A stretch of 64,000 nucleotides of DNA from Atherinomorus stipes (Eukaryota > Chordata > Actinopteri > Atheriniformes > Atherinidae), in contig JALJCO010001169.1 in assembly GCA_023101725.1 (NCBI GenBank), positions 62,001-126,000 on the forward strand, given 5' to 3'. Positions within the stretch are counted from its first letter, which is position 1, and every line of letters starts with the position of its first letter. The notes under the pieces are model-generated. The model was not told the DNA's origin and ran no database searches. It saw only the letters and a program-made list of their open reading frames with translations. Shown piece after piece: positions 23,491 to 36,166 of the stretch. The translations under genes and the position numbers were made by a program.

Positions 23491-25260
23491 AGCCATAGTT
23501 GGTAATACTGCTCAGAAACACTTTTTGTCATGGGTGAAATGGTCCTTCCATCCTGACAGTAGTCAATCCATCGTGTATTCATAAAAAGGAAGGAAAAATG
23601 TCAGATCTCTGTGAGAGCAGCAGTTCTGTAAAATCTCTGACCAACCCCTGCCATTCACAGCGAAAGGCAGGAATTGGTAATTCGCAACTTATAGAAAGAA
23701 CGAATCGATACCTTTTTGTGTCCCGTCTCTGTCCCTCTCTTCTCTCCGTTCCCCACGTGACCCCCGTGTGTGCCGCTCACTGTAAACAAGTATAGCTAAT
23801 GGACTGCTGACTGCTGCTATGCCAAAAAACCAAACCAACACAACAGATAAGGATTAGGTCTCGGAGGCGTTGACGTTTGCAGTGTGGACTTTTAAAGGAG
23901 CCCTATCATGAAAAATGGACTTTTAAGAGCTTTTCAGCATGTTACTGTGTAATTTCCTCATAAAAAACCTCATTTAAGTCATTTTTTTCTTCATTTGTGC
24001 ATATTTGAGTAATTTATATGAATATTCAGGTCAAGCTGTTGCTTCCTTAACATAACTGACTTACACCGGTATACGCGACGAGGTGGCACCAATCACGAAG
24101 TGACAAACACACATGAGCAGCATCGTAGCCCTCTTTGTTCAACAAAAGCTCAAAGAGAATCCTAACCTATACACACTCTGAGGAAGAAACTTACAACCTG
24201 CAGGAAGATTTCCTCAGAGACAAACAGCCATCAGCCAACAGACCTTTGGTCCAGAGTTCAGGAGATTTTTTTTTTTAAGCTCTAGAGGACGGCAAGTTGG
24301 GAAAAATGTGGTTGTGTTCAGCGTGGGAGTTTATTTGTTGTACTGGACGAATCGACTTGCCAGAAGTGGTTGGGTTATAACTTCAGGAGCAGAAAGAAAA
24401 ACCTCAACTTTTTGTGTGAACTTCACTCCTGACAACTTCATGGATCTCGGGCAGGAAGGTGTTTTTTTCTCGGGGATTACTTCTGAAACCTGACGCAGTT
24501 CCTACTATAAAAACGCGCATGGACAGACAACAGCACCGGTGAGTGAAACACATCCCTCAGCTCAATGTTAACTGTTAGCCTATGATTTATTCGCTAATTT
24601 ACTTACTTGTCAGGGGTCTCTGTGGTATTTCTGTGGTACTGTGTGTACGTCAAACTCCATGTCAGACTCTGGCTTTAGTGCATACAACTCCATACCAGGC
24701 TGCTCCGTTTTATCCCGTCGATCGGAGTCCAATTATCCATCAATGTTTACAAATAACATCCATGTGAGCTGCTGGTGCCGGTGCTACAAACAATTCTGTG
24801 ACCCTTCAGAACCAGTGTCTCTTCCGGGGCGACGTCATAAAATGGGCGTAAAACATGTTGCAATTGGTCGAGAGCTCCGTGGATCAGTACAATCAACCAT
24901 CTTACTTCCGTGTTGGAAATTAGACGCATAGAAAAACTAAAATTTAACACCAAATTAGTTTCCATAGTAGCAATGGGAATATGTTTAGCTTCTAAATGCC
25001 TGTATTTGACTTTTGGAACGTTTAAAAAGCATGATACAGCTCCTTTAACAGCAGAAGGAGTTGGAGGTGAGTGGATTAAAGCTTCTAAAAAAAGCTGTTT
25101 ACTATCAAGCTAACTAGCTATCCACTCAGCTGTTATCGTTAACCTGCTCGTAAAACATCGGCGCACATATCCCTGCGCTCTGAAGGCGTAGTTCCGGGTG
25201 GTGTGTTTTTTTAAACTATCGCTTGCTCAAACTGTTTTTCCAACATTGCCAACCCTAGCT
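23491..25260. mobile_element. TTAA-target element, family C (outer)
   Basis: TTAA at 23487-23490 is followed by AGCCATAGTTGGTAATACTG. The right end 'cattgccaaccctagct' precedes TTAA at 25261-25264. The termini are inverted, with a few differences. Removing the nested element leaves about 620 bp of non-coding miniature transposon. Confidence 0.75.
23896..25044. mobile_element. TTAA-target element, family D (nested in C)
   Basis: TTAA|AGGAGCCCTATCATG (TTAA 23892-23895) matches the inverse of CATGATACAGCTCCT|TTAA (TTAA 25045-25048). It is 1149 bp with several short open frames but no motif I recognise. It inserted at a TTAA inside family C. Confidence 0.78.
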
Positions 25261-25264
25261 TTAA

Positions 25265-27637
25265 GCATTGACAGATTGAAGATGAAGATGGACTTTTTCA
25301 GGAAGCTAGACCTATGTTCACTAGAAATGTTCAATTCAGAATGTTTACTAATCTTCATTATCTTTTATTAGAAAACAATTTCTGTATTGGCTTAAAGCCT
25401 TCAAGTTTACATTTCCATATTATTTCAATAACTCACAAGTATTGTGGGTGACATTTTTTTAAATTATTTTCATGTAAATGATAAAATTAAGATACACTTT
25501 TTTAGTCAGCTGTGTTTTCAACATAAATTTTACATTCTGTTGGTTCAGGAAAGAGTCCATGACAGGCTGCCGGCTCCCACTGCCTTTTTATTCATGCTCT
25601 TATTTCATTTCAGATATGTATGTCAACATGTATAAATTGCTGTCTGTCAATTTATGGGGAGATAATCAATAATCAAATTGAATCGAGTTGCATTTCAAGT
25701 TCAATGGCCCAACTCGGGGCACTGAGAGGTGAGGTTATGAAGTTGATTGAGCACACAAATATGTAGAGCCCCTGGAGAAATTCCTTAGATTTTTTGGGGA
25801 ATTTCAGAGTGATAACTACTGCTGGAGAGCTGATCAGAGCCATACACAGTGAAATCGGATACTGTGTTGCATGAATTTTAATTGAGTAACATGTTTGGAA
25901 TCTACAGTAAAAAACAACTCTCTGGCATGGTCTTATAGTCTAAATAAAAAATGATCAAAATATGTCTTCTATACTACTGATGAGATCTACACATTCATGA
26001 CCAGAGGGATTCACAGAGAGACACTTTGTGGCCTTCTTGGGTTAAATTTCATTTCTGAAATTCCTCAATCACTGTTTTTTCACTAAATATTTGCTCACCA
26101 TTCTTAGTTAGCATCTTAAGATGGGTCATAATTTTGATATTTCCTCTTTAAGTTTATATGATTCTGTCTGAAAATTAATATCCTAAATGGGAATATCTCA
26201 CCAGTAAAACGTTGCGTGACATGACCCTATATTAACACAATAAATTTTAACTGCAGCATGTAAAACATTTAATTTCCTGTTGCTTGACTCAGCATATTGA
26301 GCCAAACACAAACCAAATGTCCAAGAATCTATCTGAACATACTGAGAATAACTTTTACCCTGGGCGGGAAGGATGGACAAGGTATTCATCACCAAAGCTG
26401 GCGATCCTGGCTTGTTTTTATTTTATCATTATTTGTTTTGAACAAGTGATTCTTGCGAAATCTGAAATGTGCAAGATGCAAGGAAGAGAATGGTACAGCC
26501 TCTAATAACCCACAATCTTCCTTCCCCTAGTCAAAAACTGCCTGGGTTTTTTAAAAAAAACAAGAAGATGATAGCTACAAGTTTAATCACTCCCCACCAG
26601 TAGGTGTCACACTCACTCTCGCACACTCACTCCAACCTTCAACTGTACAGGTTGCAGGTACACCTAATAGTATTCACCTTATTCAGGAAGTCAGGATGGG
26701 CATAGCCATTTTGTCCTACAACTTCCATTCTGTCAGTGTTGCAGTAGCTTGCCACTGCTTCCGTGGTTAAGCTACATGAATAGATTTAATACTATTTAAT
26801 GCTATACGTGTTCAAACATGAGCAGCATTCATTGCTTTGTCCGCTGGTGCCACAACAACTGGAAGGGGAGCAATCTGACACTATTTTGACTCCATCACAA
26901 TTTCTGTCCCCTTGGCTAATGGTTCTAGCCTTGGCTGCTAACAGTAGTTACTGCTCTGTCTTGTTGTGGACTAAACCTTTATTCTTTATTTATGGTCTAT
27001 GCTCTAGGAGCAGTTTTAATAATCAGTTCAGCGCCTACTTTTTGTCAGATTTTAGATTTAGATGAGGCATAACATGATCATATTTACAGTTGTGTCCTTA
27101 AAGGTGAGAGCTACATTTTTTTTAATCAATACAATTATTGAAAAAAATAACATCCATAGAAAATCTTCAGGGGTGCAGAATAAAAGTATTGAGTTTACAA
27201 AAAAAAAAGTAGCTTAGAAATATATATATTTTAATCAATTTTGAAGGGACCAAAATGTATAAATCGAGAAAAAAGTAAATAAACCCAGATGAAGCTTATT
27301 AACTGTACTCTTTCTATTTCTGTTTTGCAATTGGGGTTGTAAGCTGGTTTAAACATAGCCTGTAGATACTGAAGCAGCACATTCTCATAAGCTGAATGAG
27401 ATTTAACATCTAATGCTGCATTTTGACATTACTAAAGCAATTGAATATTGACGAACATGGTATGTACAGTAGAATAATTATGTTTATAGAAGCCAACATA
27501 AAGTATATTTAATGAAAGAGTTACAAAAAATGAAGACAAATGGATGAGGATCGACACTGATAATCCATTATTTACATACTGGCGACCTTTGTTTTCACTG
27601 AAAAGATCCAGATGTGGCTAAACAGGAGTTCTTAGCT
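25265..27637. other. Long AT-rich intergenic region, nothing recognised
   Basis: About 2.4 kb without recognisable repeat termini or coding motifs. Its short frames (for example 26198-26505) carry no domain. Confidence 0.5.
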
Positions 27638-28276
<639 letters not shown>

Positions 28277-28285
28277 GTATACAGT

Positions 28286-28864
28286 TAGCCTGGTACACCA
28301 GCCTGACTAACTTCATGTATGAGATACATGGCAAGTCAGTCTGGGTTCCCTCCATTGGGAAGTGATTTCCAATCCTGTAAAAAATTGACCGGACCAATCA
28401 CAGCACAGCAGTAGAATTATTGACAAGAACGTGAAACTCCTCCGACGTCTCCACCGCTGTTTCTGCTCTGTTTTGGTGCTTAACTAACAGCTTCCAGGTT
28501 ATAGTCACATGACGTGCGACACAAACGCTTTCTCATATTAGTAGTTCAGCAATAAACAATGCTGACATGTAACAGAGTATTTATAATAATAAAACCAAAC
28601 ATTCTATGTTAATATACACAAGAAAATTACATTAAATAGAGAGGGAAAAACAATGTGTAAACGCTGACTTCCGGCGTCGCCATAGCAACAGAGTGCCGAA
28701 GTAGGCCAGCTACAGTCACCTCTAATTGGTTCTCTCCGGTTCACTTTCCTTCTGTTAGTCCTGCCTCTCGTCTCGCATTGGAAATCAGTCTCCAACGGAG
28801 GGAACCCAGGCTGACTTGCTGTGTATCTCATACATGGCGTTAGTCAGGCTGGTGTACCAGGCTA
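28286..28864. mobile_element. Miniature transposon with 9-bp duplication
   Basis: The left end TAGCCTGGTACACCAGCCTG and right end CAGGCTGGTGTACCAGGCTA form inverted repeats that stay similar for over 65 bp. The flanks are a perfect GTATACAGT (28277-28285 and 28865-28873). A 9-bp duplication suggests a Mutator-like origin. An 8-bp hAT with a chance extra match is the alternative. It is non-coding. Confidence 0.75.
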
Positions 28865-29027
28865 GTATACAGTTTAGTGTTCAGCATTAATGAATCCTTC
28901 ACAGATGAGGGAGTTTCCCATGCCATGAGCAACAATGTACCCTTACACAACCCCCAAACTATTAAAATTTAAGCCTTTGATCTTTCAGGCCTCAGAGTAG
29001 TTTAGGCTTTGCCTCTGTTTAGCTTAA

Positions 29028-29775
29028 AGGAATAGTACACCCACAGAATGATGTAACTTTATTTTCCACTTACCCTCATGGTGAGCTGGACTCTGGAGCA
29101 CTTTTTTAATACAGTATCTCAATTGCAGCCGGCGATCTCGTTTCCACCCAATTTTTATATGATCGAGTTCGCCGGGGCCCGAGCCAAAAAGGTCCATAAA
29201 AGTCCACAAATACTTGTCAATATTCCTCCATACTGCTCGTCCAATGTAATCCAAGTGTCCTGAGTGGGTAGCGTCCATAATGTACTCAAAACAATGTCAT
29301 TTAGTATATCTTTATATCCTAAACAGTAGTACATTGCATCTCCTGCGAGCACGCCAATTCACGAAACTACGGAAGCTGCAAATTTCGTCTTCTATGCTTG
29401 CATTATCAGCAGAGTAGGCTCTGAACGCCGAGGCTTCCGTAGTTTCGTGAATGTGCTTATGCGTGCTTCGCGGAAGTAAGATGTACTACTGTTTAGGCTC
29501 TAAAAATATAGTAAATGACATTGTTTCCAGTAAATTCTGGACGCTACCCACTCAGGACACTTGGATTACATTGGACGAGCAGTATGGAGGAATATTGACA
29601 AGTTTTTGTGGACTTTTATGGACCTTTTTGGCTCGGGCCCTGGCAAACTCCATTAACGAGAAGCCTTCCTGATTGCTGGCTGCATTTGAGATATTAAAAA
29701 AGTGCTCCAGAGTCTTGCTCACCATGAGGGTAAGTGGAAAATAAAGTTACATCATTCTGTGGGTGTACCAGTCCT
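29028..29775. mobile_element. Long foldback TTAA-target element
   Basis: It is bounded by TTAA (29024-29027 and 29776-29779), with termini AGGAATAGTACACCCACAGA and the near-inverse ending 'ggtgtaccagtcct'. Almost the whole 748 bp is an imperfect palindrome: 'gtaactttattttccactta', 'cactcaggacacttggatta' and 'aaaaaggtccataaaagtcc' all have inverted partners. The arms meet near 29400 around GC-rich 'gaagc...gaggcttccgtag'. Frames on either strand are mirror shadows of each other. Confidence 0.85.
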
Positions 29776-29886
29776 TTAAATAGGGACCAGGCTCAGAAAG
29801 TGGCAGTGTTATCAGAACTTATGCATGTTTTTTCATCCTATGATTTGGTTTTACCTTGTATTTATGATGCTTGTGTCAACTACGAC

Positions 29887-30238
29887 CAGTACTCGAGTTG
29901 AGGGGGATGAGGGGGGATGGCATCCCCCCTGAAATAAAAACGATCAAAATCATCCCCCCTGTAAAACTGCCATCCCCCCTTTCCATCCCCTCCCTTTTTA
30001 CAGTAAATCCTGGAAATATAACCAATACTCATATAACCGTTTCATTATTAGAAAGTAGTACAGATGTTGAGTAAAAGAAATAAAATCTGAGGGCGCAGGG
30101 ACACGCAAACATGCCATGATGCAACATGATTGGTTGATGCCCGATGCCAGAGGGAGCTACACAAGCTGCAGCGGAGAGGGACTGCGCAGTAATGTCAGCA
30201 TGGCCAAACCGGCTGGACTGGCTTTTCTGAAATGCCAT
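29887..30238. mobile_element. Possible hAT left end with ATCCCCCC repeats
   Basis: It starts CAGTACTCGAGTTGAGGG, followed by several 'catcccccct' copies, like subterminal repeats of a hAT element. It breaks off where the Tc1 relic begins. No right end was found. Confidence 0.4.
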
Positions 30239-30239
30239 C

Positions 30240-30955
30240 TTACTTTTACATCAGATGTAATGGGACCTACACCTTCCAAAAAGTTCAACTTTTGTCTCGT
30301 CAGTCCACAGAGTATTTTACCAAAAGTCTTGGCGATCATCAAGATACTTTCTGGCAAAACTGAGACGAGCCTTTATGTTCTGTTTGCTCAGCGGTGGTTT
30401 TGGTATTGGAACTCTGCCATGCAGGCCATTTTTGCCCAGTCTCTTTCTTATGGTGGAGTCATGAACACTGACCTTAATTGAGGCAAGTGAGGCCTGCAGT
30501 TCTTTGGATGTTGTTCTGGGGTCTTTTGTGACCTCTTGGATGAGTCGTCGCTTTGCTCTTGGTCGGTCGGCCTCTCCTGGGAAGGTTCACCACTGTTCCA
30601 TGTTTTCACCATTTGTAGATAATGGCTCTCACTGTGGTGCACTGAAGTCCCAAAGCTTTAGAAATGGCTTTGGAACCTTTTCCAGACTGATAGATCTCAA
30701 TTACTTTGTTTCTCTTTTTTTTTTCCCCTGAATTTCTTTGGATTGCAGCATGATGTCTAGCTTTTGAGGATGTTTTCATCTACTTAAATTTGTCAGGCAG
30801 GTCCAATTTAATTGATTTCTTGATTGAGAACAGGTGTGGCAGTAATCTGGCCTTGGTGTGGTTAGAGAAATTGAACTCAGCTTTTCAAAGATGTGATAAA
30901 TCACAGTTAATTTATGTTTTAAAAGGGGGGCAATCACTTTTCACACAGGGCCATG
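30240..30955 (-). pseudogene. Tc1/mariner transposase relic, N-terminal half
   Basis: On the minus strand the frames give a helix-turn-helix segment (EIYQSGKGSKAISKALG, then TTVRAIIYKW), then RAKRRLIQEVTKDPRTTSKE, VSVHDSTIRKRLG and, in a shifted frame, WTDETKVELFGRC. The last holds the first catalytic aspartate of the DD34E triad. The element's 5' terminal repeat is at about 30930-30955 ('gggcaatcacttttcacac'). The C-terminal catalytic part is missing at 30240 and there are frameshifts, so it is inactive. Confidence 0.8.
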
Positions 30956-31778
30956 GAGGTTTTGATCTCTTCCCGTTCAGCTTTCTCTTCACAATGCCCC
31001 ACATGTTTTCGATGGGGCTCAGGTCAGGTGAGTTTGTGGGCCAAGCAAGCATGGTGATCCCATGGTTGTTGAACCAAGATTTTTTACTTTTGGCAGTGTG
31101 GGCAGGTCTGTTGAAGCAAGCATGAAGTGCTCCAGAATGTCATGGTAGACGTTATGCTGGATTTAATGAAACTGAGAGGTCCATTAATTATGAAGTTCCT
31201 CCACCCTTTTGAATGGCCCTTTCCTGTCCATCTTCTCCAGGCTGCTGTTAGCCCTTGGACTTGTACACCGTTTTCTTCCAAACTTCTTCCTTCCACTTAA
31301 CTGTCCATGAATGTGTTTTGAGACAGCACTCTGTTAACACCCAGCTTCTTTTGCTATCACTTTTTGTGTCTTTCCACCTTGTGCAGGGAGTCGATGATGG
31401 TTTTCTGCACAACTGTCAGATCAGCAGTCTTCCCCATGATTGTGAATTCTTCTAAACCAAGACAGGGACTTTTTAAAGGCTTGGGGCACATATGGAGGTG
31501 TTTTGGATTACTTACCTGATTAGAATGTGACAGTCTGAGCCTACAATACTGGAGCTTTTCACAGTATTCAATTTTTTTTTTCAGAATACTGTAGTTTTAG
31601 AATTTGATGTTTTCTTAAGCTGCAAGTCCTAATCAGCAACATCCCAAAAAAATAAAAGCTTAAAATATATTGATTCACATATTATTTTTCTAAACAATAT
31701 GTAAATTGCACCGTTTAGGTTGAATAACAGAAATACATGAACTTTTTCAGGATATTCTATTTTTTTGGGTAGTACCTG
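30956..31778 (-). pseudogene. Second Tc1-like relic, different family
   Basis: The minus strand from the ATG at 31437 encodes MGKTADLTVVQKTIIDSLHK and a decayed HTH region, the usual start of a Tc1-like transposase. Further fragments follow down to about 30970. The 5' terminus is at 31778, the inverse of CAGGTACTACCCAAAAAAAT. It differs in sequence from the adjacent relic, so two elements abut here. Several stops and frameshifts. Confidence 0.65.
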
Positions 31779-32455
31779 AATATATTCTCTCTTCCGTATG
31801 TGCAGACTCGACATACACCAGCAGAGGCCAGTATGGTGACAGTAAAACAAAACTCAGGCTGTCTTCACATGTGCTTTCTGATACACGCTATCGCAAACAT
31901 CGAACAGAAGGAGCAAAACACTGATTCAAGTGAGCAGTGGAGATAATGGCATATTTTTGAAAATGAGTTTGCTTTACATGAAAATACAATGTTATTTAAT
32001 CCTTTCTGTGTTAATCTCTCCTGTTTGGGAATAAAATAGAAGGACATACATTCGGAGCAATGTCTCAGAGAATACTGATGCAAATATGCATGATTAGTTT
32101 CTACATCCTCAGTCTTTCAAGACATTGTCTTGGCAAGGTTTTACCTCCCCGTTTGACACATGAGAGAAATCAGGGAGTATAAAACAGACAAGGCTCCTGT
32201 ACCTTCAAGCATTGTTCTTTTCAACCTTGACATCAAAGCAGAGCTTCAACAGGAGATGCGTTTTCCTTCCTTCAGCTGTGTTATCGTTTATGATCAATAT
32301 CAAACAGACACACCGTATAAATCAAACACATGCAAGCCCAAATCTCTTTCAAGTACCAACAATCTCCAACAATACACAAACTTTAGCTGTCTGTCTGTTT
32401 GCCAAGAGCAAGGAAGTCAGGAAGCATTGGCCAAACATACCCGTTCTGTAAATAG
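31779..32455. other. Intergenic, nothing recognised
   Basis: Short frames on both strands without motifs. Confidence 0.45.
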
Positions 32456-32660
32456 ATGAGGCTTAATGCCAGGCACATACACACACTCAGTCACACACAT
32501 AATACAGACACAAAACCCTGCCAGCTGCACACACACACATACAGATGGAGTCACTTGTGTCCACATGCATCGACAGGCAGCAGATTTTTCCCCAGAAAGA
32601 TTCACACAAACACAAATGAGCTCGCTCCTGTACGCAAATGTGCGACTATTCACTCAAATT
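32456..32660. repeat. CA-rich interrupted simple repeat
   Basis: Repeated ACACACA, CAGACACA and CACAAACACAAA blocks. They give threonine/histidine-rich spurious frames on both strands. A separate (ATCT)n run lies at 32896-32920. Confidence 0.7.
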
Positions 32661-33291
32661 GAAAAACATTTGAGGCCAACAAACAGGCTGACACTCTATT
32701 CCAGGGTTTAACTAAGTCACCACACGCATGTGGGACGTCTGAGCTGCCCTCTAATGGTGGTTATATCAAACTGCAAGAAAGGAGGGAGAAGCTGAGACTG
32801 AAGCAAGTTTCTGTTGCACACAAGTCTCACTTTTCAAAATAAGAAGGGCTTTAAATCAGTGTTTCATCAAGAAACAAATGTATTACCTTTGATGATTTCT
32901 ATCTATCTATCTATCTATCTTGAACTGATAATGTATGGAGGGTGAAGGGGGACAAAATTAAATAAATAAATATTTTTATATCATAAAATACATACCTGTA
33001 AATCTCCTATTAATTAATTAAATGAAATGAAATGAAAAAAATAAAAAAATTATTTATCCCCCCGAAGGGAAATATGAAGAAAACTTTTTTTTTTTTTTTT
33101 TTTAATGTATCATTAATTTCTTAAAAACATCATTAAATAATTAAATTTACCACTAAATAATTAAATATATCATTAAATCATTAAATACATCAATAAATAA
33201 TTAAATACATCATGAAATTATGAAATATGCAATAAAATAATTAAATGTTTCATGAAATAATTAAATTTATATTTTAAAATAATGAATTTAA

Positions 33292-33445
33292 AGGTAGAGT
33301 CCGAAGTCCCTCCAGCGTTTCTGTTTGCAAACAACAGTATTCAAACTTAGTGCCCCTCCCTCTCAGGTTAATGGCCGCCTCGTTCTAGCTAGCCTCTTCA
33401 ACTTCAAGCTTCTTCTTCAGAGCTCAGAAGCGGGTACAAGCCAAA
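33292..33445. mobile_element. Fragment of TTAA family A element
   Basis: TTAA|AGGTAGAGTCCGAAGT, then 'tttgcaaacaacagtattca', matches the inverse of 8999 backwards to about 8850. It is truncated on its right side. Confidence 0.7.
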
Positions 33446-33687
33446 CTAAGAAGATGATAAATAAATGAATAAATAGATAAATAAGGGGGTTAGACCTACT
33501 TTGAAAAAAAAAAGAGATTAACAGAGAAGAGGTGCATATTCTGACATATGCTCTGAGTATCAGCAGCAGCATCCACTGAAGAGGGGAAGCTACCTAAACT
33601 GATCAGTTTATGTTAATAGTTTGCACCGTACGTGGCCTTGCCAGTGTCTTTATTTTAGTGATTTAGACATATACGTACACTTACCGG

Positions 33688-33717
33688 CCACTTTATTAGG
33701 TACACCTAATAAAGTGG
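33688..33717. repeat. Head-to-head transposon ends, 30-bp palindrome
   Basis: CCACTTTATTAGGT, then AC, then ACCTAATAAAGTGG. The CACTTTATTAGGTACACCT motif is a familiar teleost DNA-transposon terminus; here two ends meet with nothing between. Confidence 0.8.
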
Positions 33718-34114
33718 ACACAGGAGGCATGAAATAATTAGATACACAGTGAAATAATTAAATAGATTTTTAAATAAAATTTTTCTTTACAATGTCATTT
33801 AAGTATTTAAATTCATTATTTTAAAAGGTATAATGATTTCAAGGGACATTTAATTATTTAATTGCATATTTCATAATTTCATGATGTATTTAATTATTTA
33901 TTGATGTATTTCATAATTTAATGATATATTTAATTATTTAGTGGTAAATTTAATTATTATTTAATGATGTTTTTAAGAAATTAGTGATACATTTAATTTA
34001 TTAATGGGAGATTTAAAGGTATGTATTTAATGGTATATTTATTTATTTCATGACATATTTATTTATTTACTTTTGTCCCCCCTCACCCTCCATAATAATG
34101 CACTCAAAATGTCA

Positions 34115-34532
34115 TGAAATGAAAATGAAATGAAATGAAAAATACTTTATTCATCTCAGAAGGGAAATTCAGCATTGTAAAAGCTCACTCTTTTTTTTTT
34201 AAACAATCTAACATTTATACGCAATGATAATATAGCAATAATAATAAGTCAGTCAGTCTTGTGTTTGAGGGTGATGCTGCTGGCAGGAATGAATTTCTGT
34301 ATCTCTCCGTCCTACAGTGAACCTGACGCAGCCTCCCACTGAACACACTCTGTTGATTCTTCACCATGTTGTGGAGAGGGTGGGAAGAATCCTCCAATAT
34401 CTTCATCATCTTGTGCAGCATTGTTTTCTGAACAATCAGCTACAGCGGCTCCAGAGTTATTCCCAGCACAGAACCAGCTTCCTTGATCAGCTTGTTTAGA
34501 TTCTTCAAGTCTCTGGTTCTGATGCTGCTGCC
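34115..34532 (-). pseudogene. CR1/L2-like LINE, 3' part (split copy)
   Basis: Read on the minus strand it gives the LINE C-terminus (ILEDSSHPLHNM, FSGRLRQVHCRTERYRNSFLPAA). A 3' tail with 'actttattcatctcagaagg' and ATGAAA repeats follows toward 34115. The upstream part of the same copy resumes at 41191. The break carries an 8-bp duplication, CTGCTGCC, of a hAT insertion (34525-34532 and 41191-41198). The tail matches that of the 10.5-kb LINE. Confidence 0.8.
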
Positions 34533-35457
34533 CAGGGCTTAACATTAACACCCGCCAACCCGCCAAATGTGGGGGAATTTCAGCAGTGGTGGGTAACACG
34601 GCCACTCCAACTAGCCACTTTGGCGTGTTGAATTCTATTTACATTTTAATTGTAGTTTTCTCAAACAGCATCTGAAATAATAAACTAACTTAAATGTTAG
34701 ACTAAAAACTACAACTGCCATGAGCACTGCCTCGCACAGTGTTTGCTCATTGGGCCATTTGTGGCCGACATCACTAGAGGCTCTCCTGTGGAGAGCGCAG
34801 TTGTGAAGCGAGGCGCTGCTAGCTGAGATCGGCTTTCCAAAAGGGACGAACTTTCCTTCTGCACGTCCCATCTTCACAGTTCTACCTGCAGCGCTTAGTT
34901 CATGTTCAATATGAGAAAGCACAAGTTGTCTGAATGTGGCTCAGAGTCAGACCGTGAAGCAGCAGTCTTTTCTGTTTTTAGTTTTCTCCCGAATGTGTCA
35001 AATCCAGATCCCTCATACTGCAGCTGTTTTAACGCTGGTTGTGGGCAGTGATGATGAAGATTTAACGTGTTGGACTCGAGCACTGAGATAGCATAACTAA
35101 CAAGGATTAAGTGATTTTCCGCTGTTTTTTTCACTGGGAGACGTGGTCTACCTGTGTGACGAGCTGAGCCATGCCCAAAATGATTGCTGCAGGCCGGCGG
35201 AGATCCGCCCAAGCTCCGGTGTGCTCATAGAGCCGCACACATCAATGCAAGTTTGTGATATAAACATCCTGAATGTGCATGGTAGCATGTTTTATAAGCC
35301 ATTCCGAAAGATGCAGCAATGTATTCACAATATAGCATCCACTATTACTGAGGATTGAACACATGATGGATCCAATGTGAGCACTTTGAGTGTCCAGCAG
35401 TAAAAGCACAATATACAGGGGTTAGACAATGAAACTGAAACACCTGCCATTTTAGTG

Positions 35458-36166
35458 TGGGAGGTTTCATGGCTGAATTGGACCAGCCTGGTGGCCAATC
35501 TTCATTTGTCTTCAGCAGAATTAAATGTGCACCTCAGCTCTCCTGTTTCCACCAGAACTGTCCATTGGGAGCTCCACAGGGTGAATATACACGGTTGGAC
35601 TGCTAAAGCCAAACCGTGTATCACTCGTGCCAATGCCAAATGTCGGTTTCAATGATGCAAGGAGCACAAATCTTGGGCTGTGGACAATGTGAAACATGTA
35701 TTGTTCTCTGATGAGTCCACCTTTACTGTTTTCCCCACATCCGGGAGAGTTTTCGGTGTAGAGAAGCCCCAAAGAAGCGTACCACCCAGATTATTGCATG
35801 GCCAGAGTGAAGCATGGGGGTGGATCAGTGATGGTTTGGGCGGCCATATCATGGCATTCGCTTGGCCCAATAGTTGTGCTAGATGGGCGTGTCACTGCCA
35901 AGGACTACCGAACCATTCTGGAGGACCATGTGCATCCAATGGTTCAAACATTGTATCCTGAAGGCGGTGTAGTATATCAGGATGATAATGCACCAATACA
36001 CACAGCAAGACTGGTGAAAGATTGGTTTGAAGAGCATGAAAGTAAAGTTGAACATCTCCCATGGCCTGCAAAGTCACCAGATCTAAATATTATTGAGCCA
36101 CTTTGGGGTGTTTTGGAGGAGCTAGTCAAGAAATGTTTTCCTCCACCAGCATCACGTAGTAACCTG
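35458..36166 (+). pseudogene. Tc1 transposase, N-truncated and interrupted
   Basis: The frames run from a second HTH remnant (STRTVHWELHRVNIHG) to VLFSDESTFTVF, which carries the first catalytic Asp. After a frameshift at about 35797 comes VKHGGGSVMVWAAIS, then DDNAPIHTA (second Asp) and SPDLNIIEPLW (catalytic Glu). All three DD34E residues are therefore still visible. The frame is cut by the Harbinger insertion after PPASRS. It continues after both insertions at 40490-40580 with TTVQDLYMSFRRRIVA and ends DPTPY then TAA (40578-40580). The stop and frameshift make it non-functional even without the insertions. Confidence 0.85.

Larger units (their letters stand above)
32935..34094. repeat. Long inverted-repeat element of AT-rich ATTAAATA units
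   Basis: The left end 'tatggagggtgaagggggac' mirrors the right end 'gtcccccctcaccctccata'. Inside each arm, tandem-like 'cattaaataattaaat' units occur in opposite orientation (33100-33285 and 33735-34080). The middle is filled with fragments of other elements. It is non-coding, and possibly a large foldback transposon. Confidence 0.6.

Noticed and set aside
29024..29672. Open frames at 29024-29352 (minus) and 29451-29672 (plus) with similar peptides
   Set aside because: They are the two arms of a palindrome read in opposite directions, not duplicated genes.
33096..33285. Regular ATTAAATA units considered as a CRISPR-like array
   Set aside because: Units are degenerate and AT-only with no distinct spacers, in a vertebrate genome.
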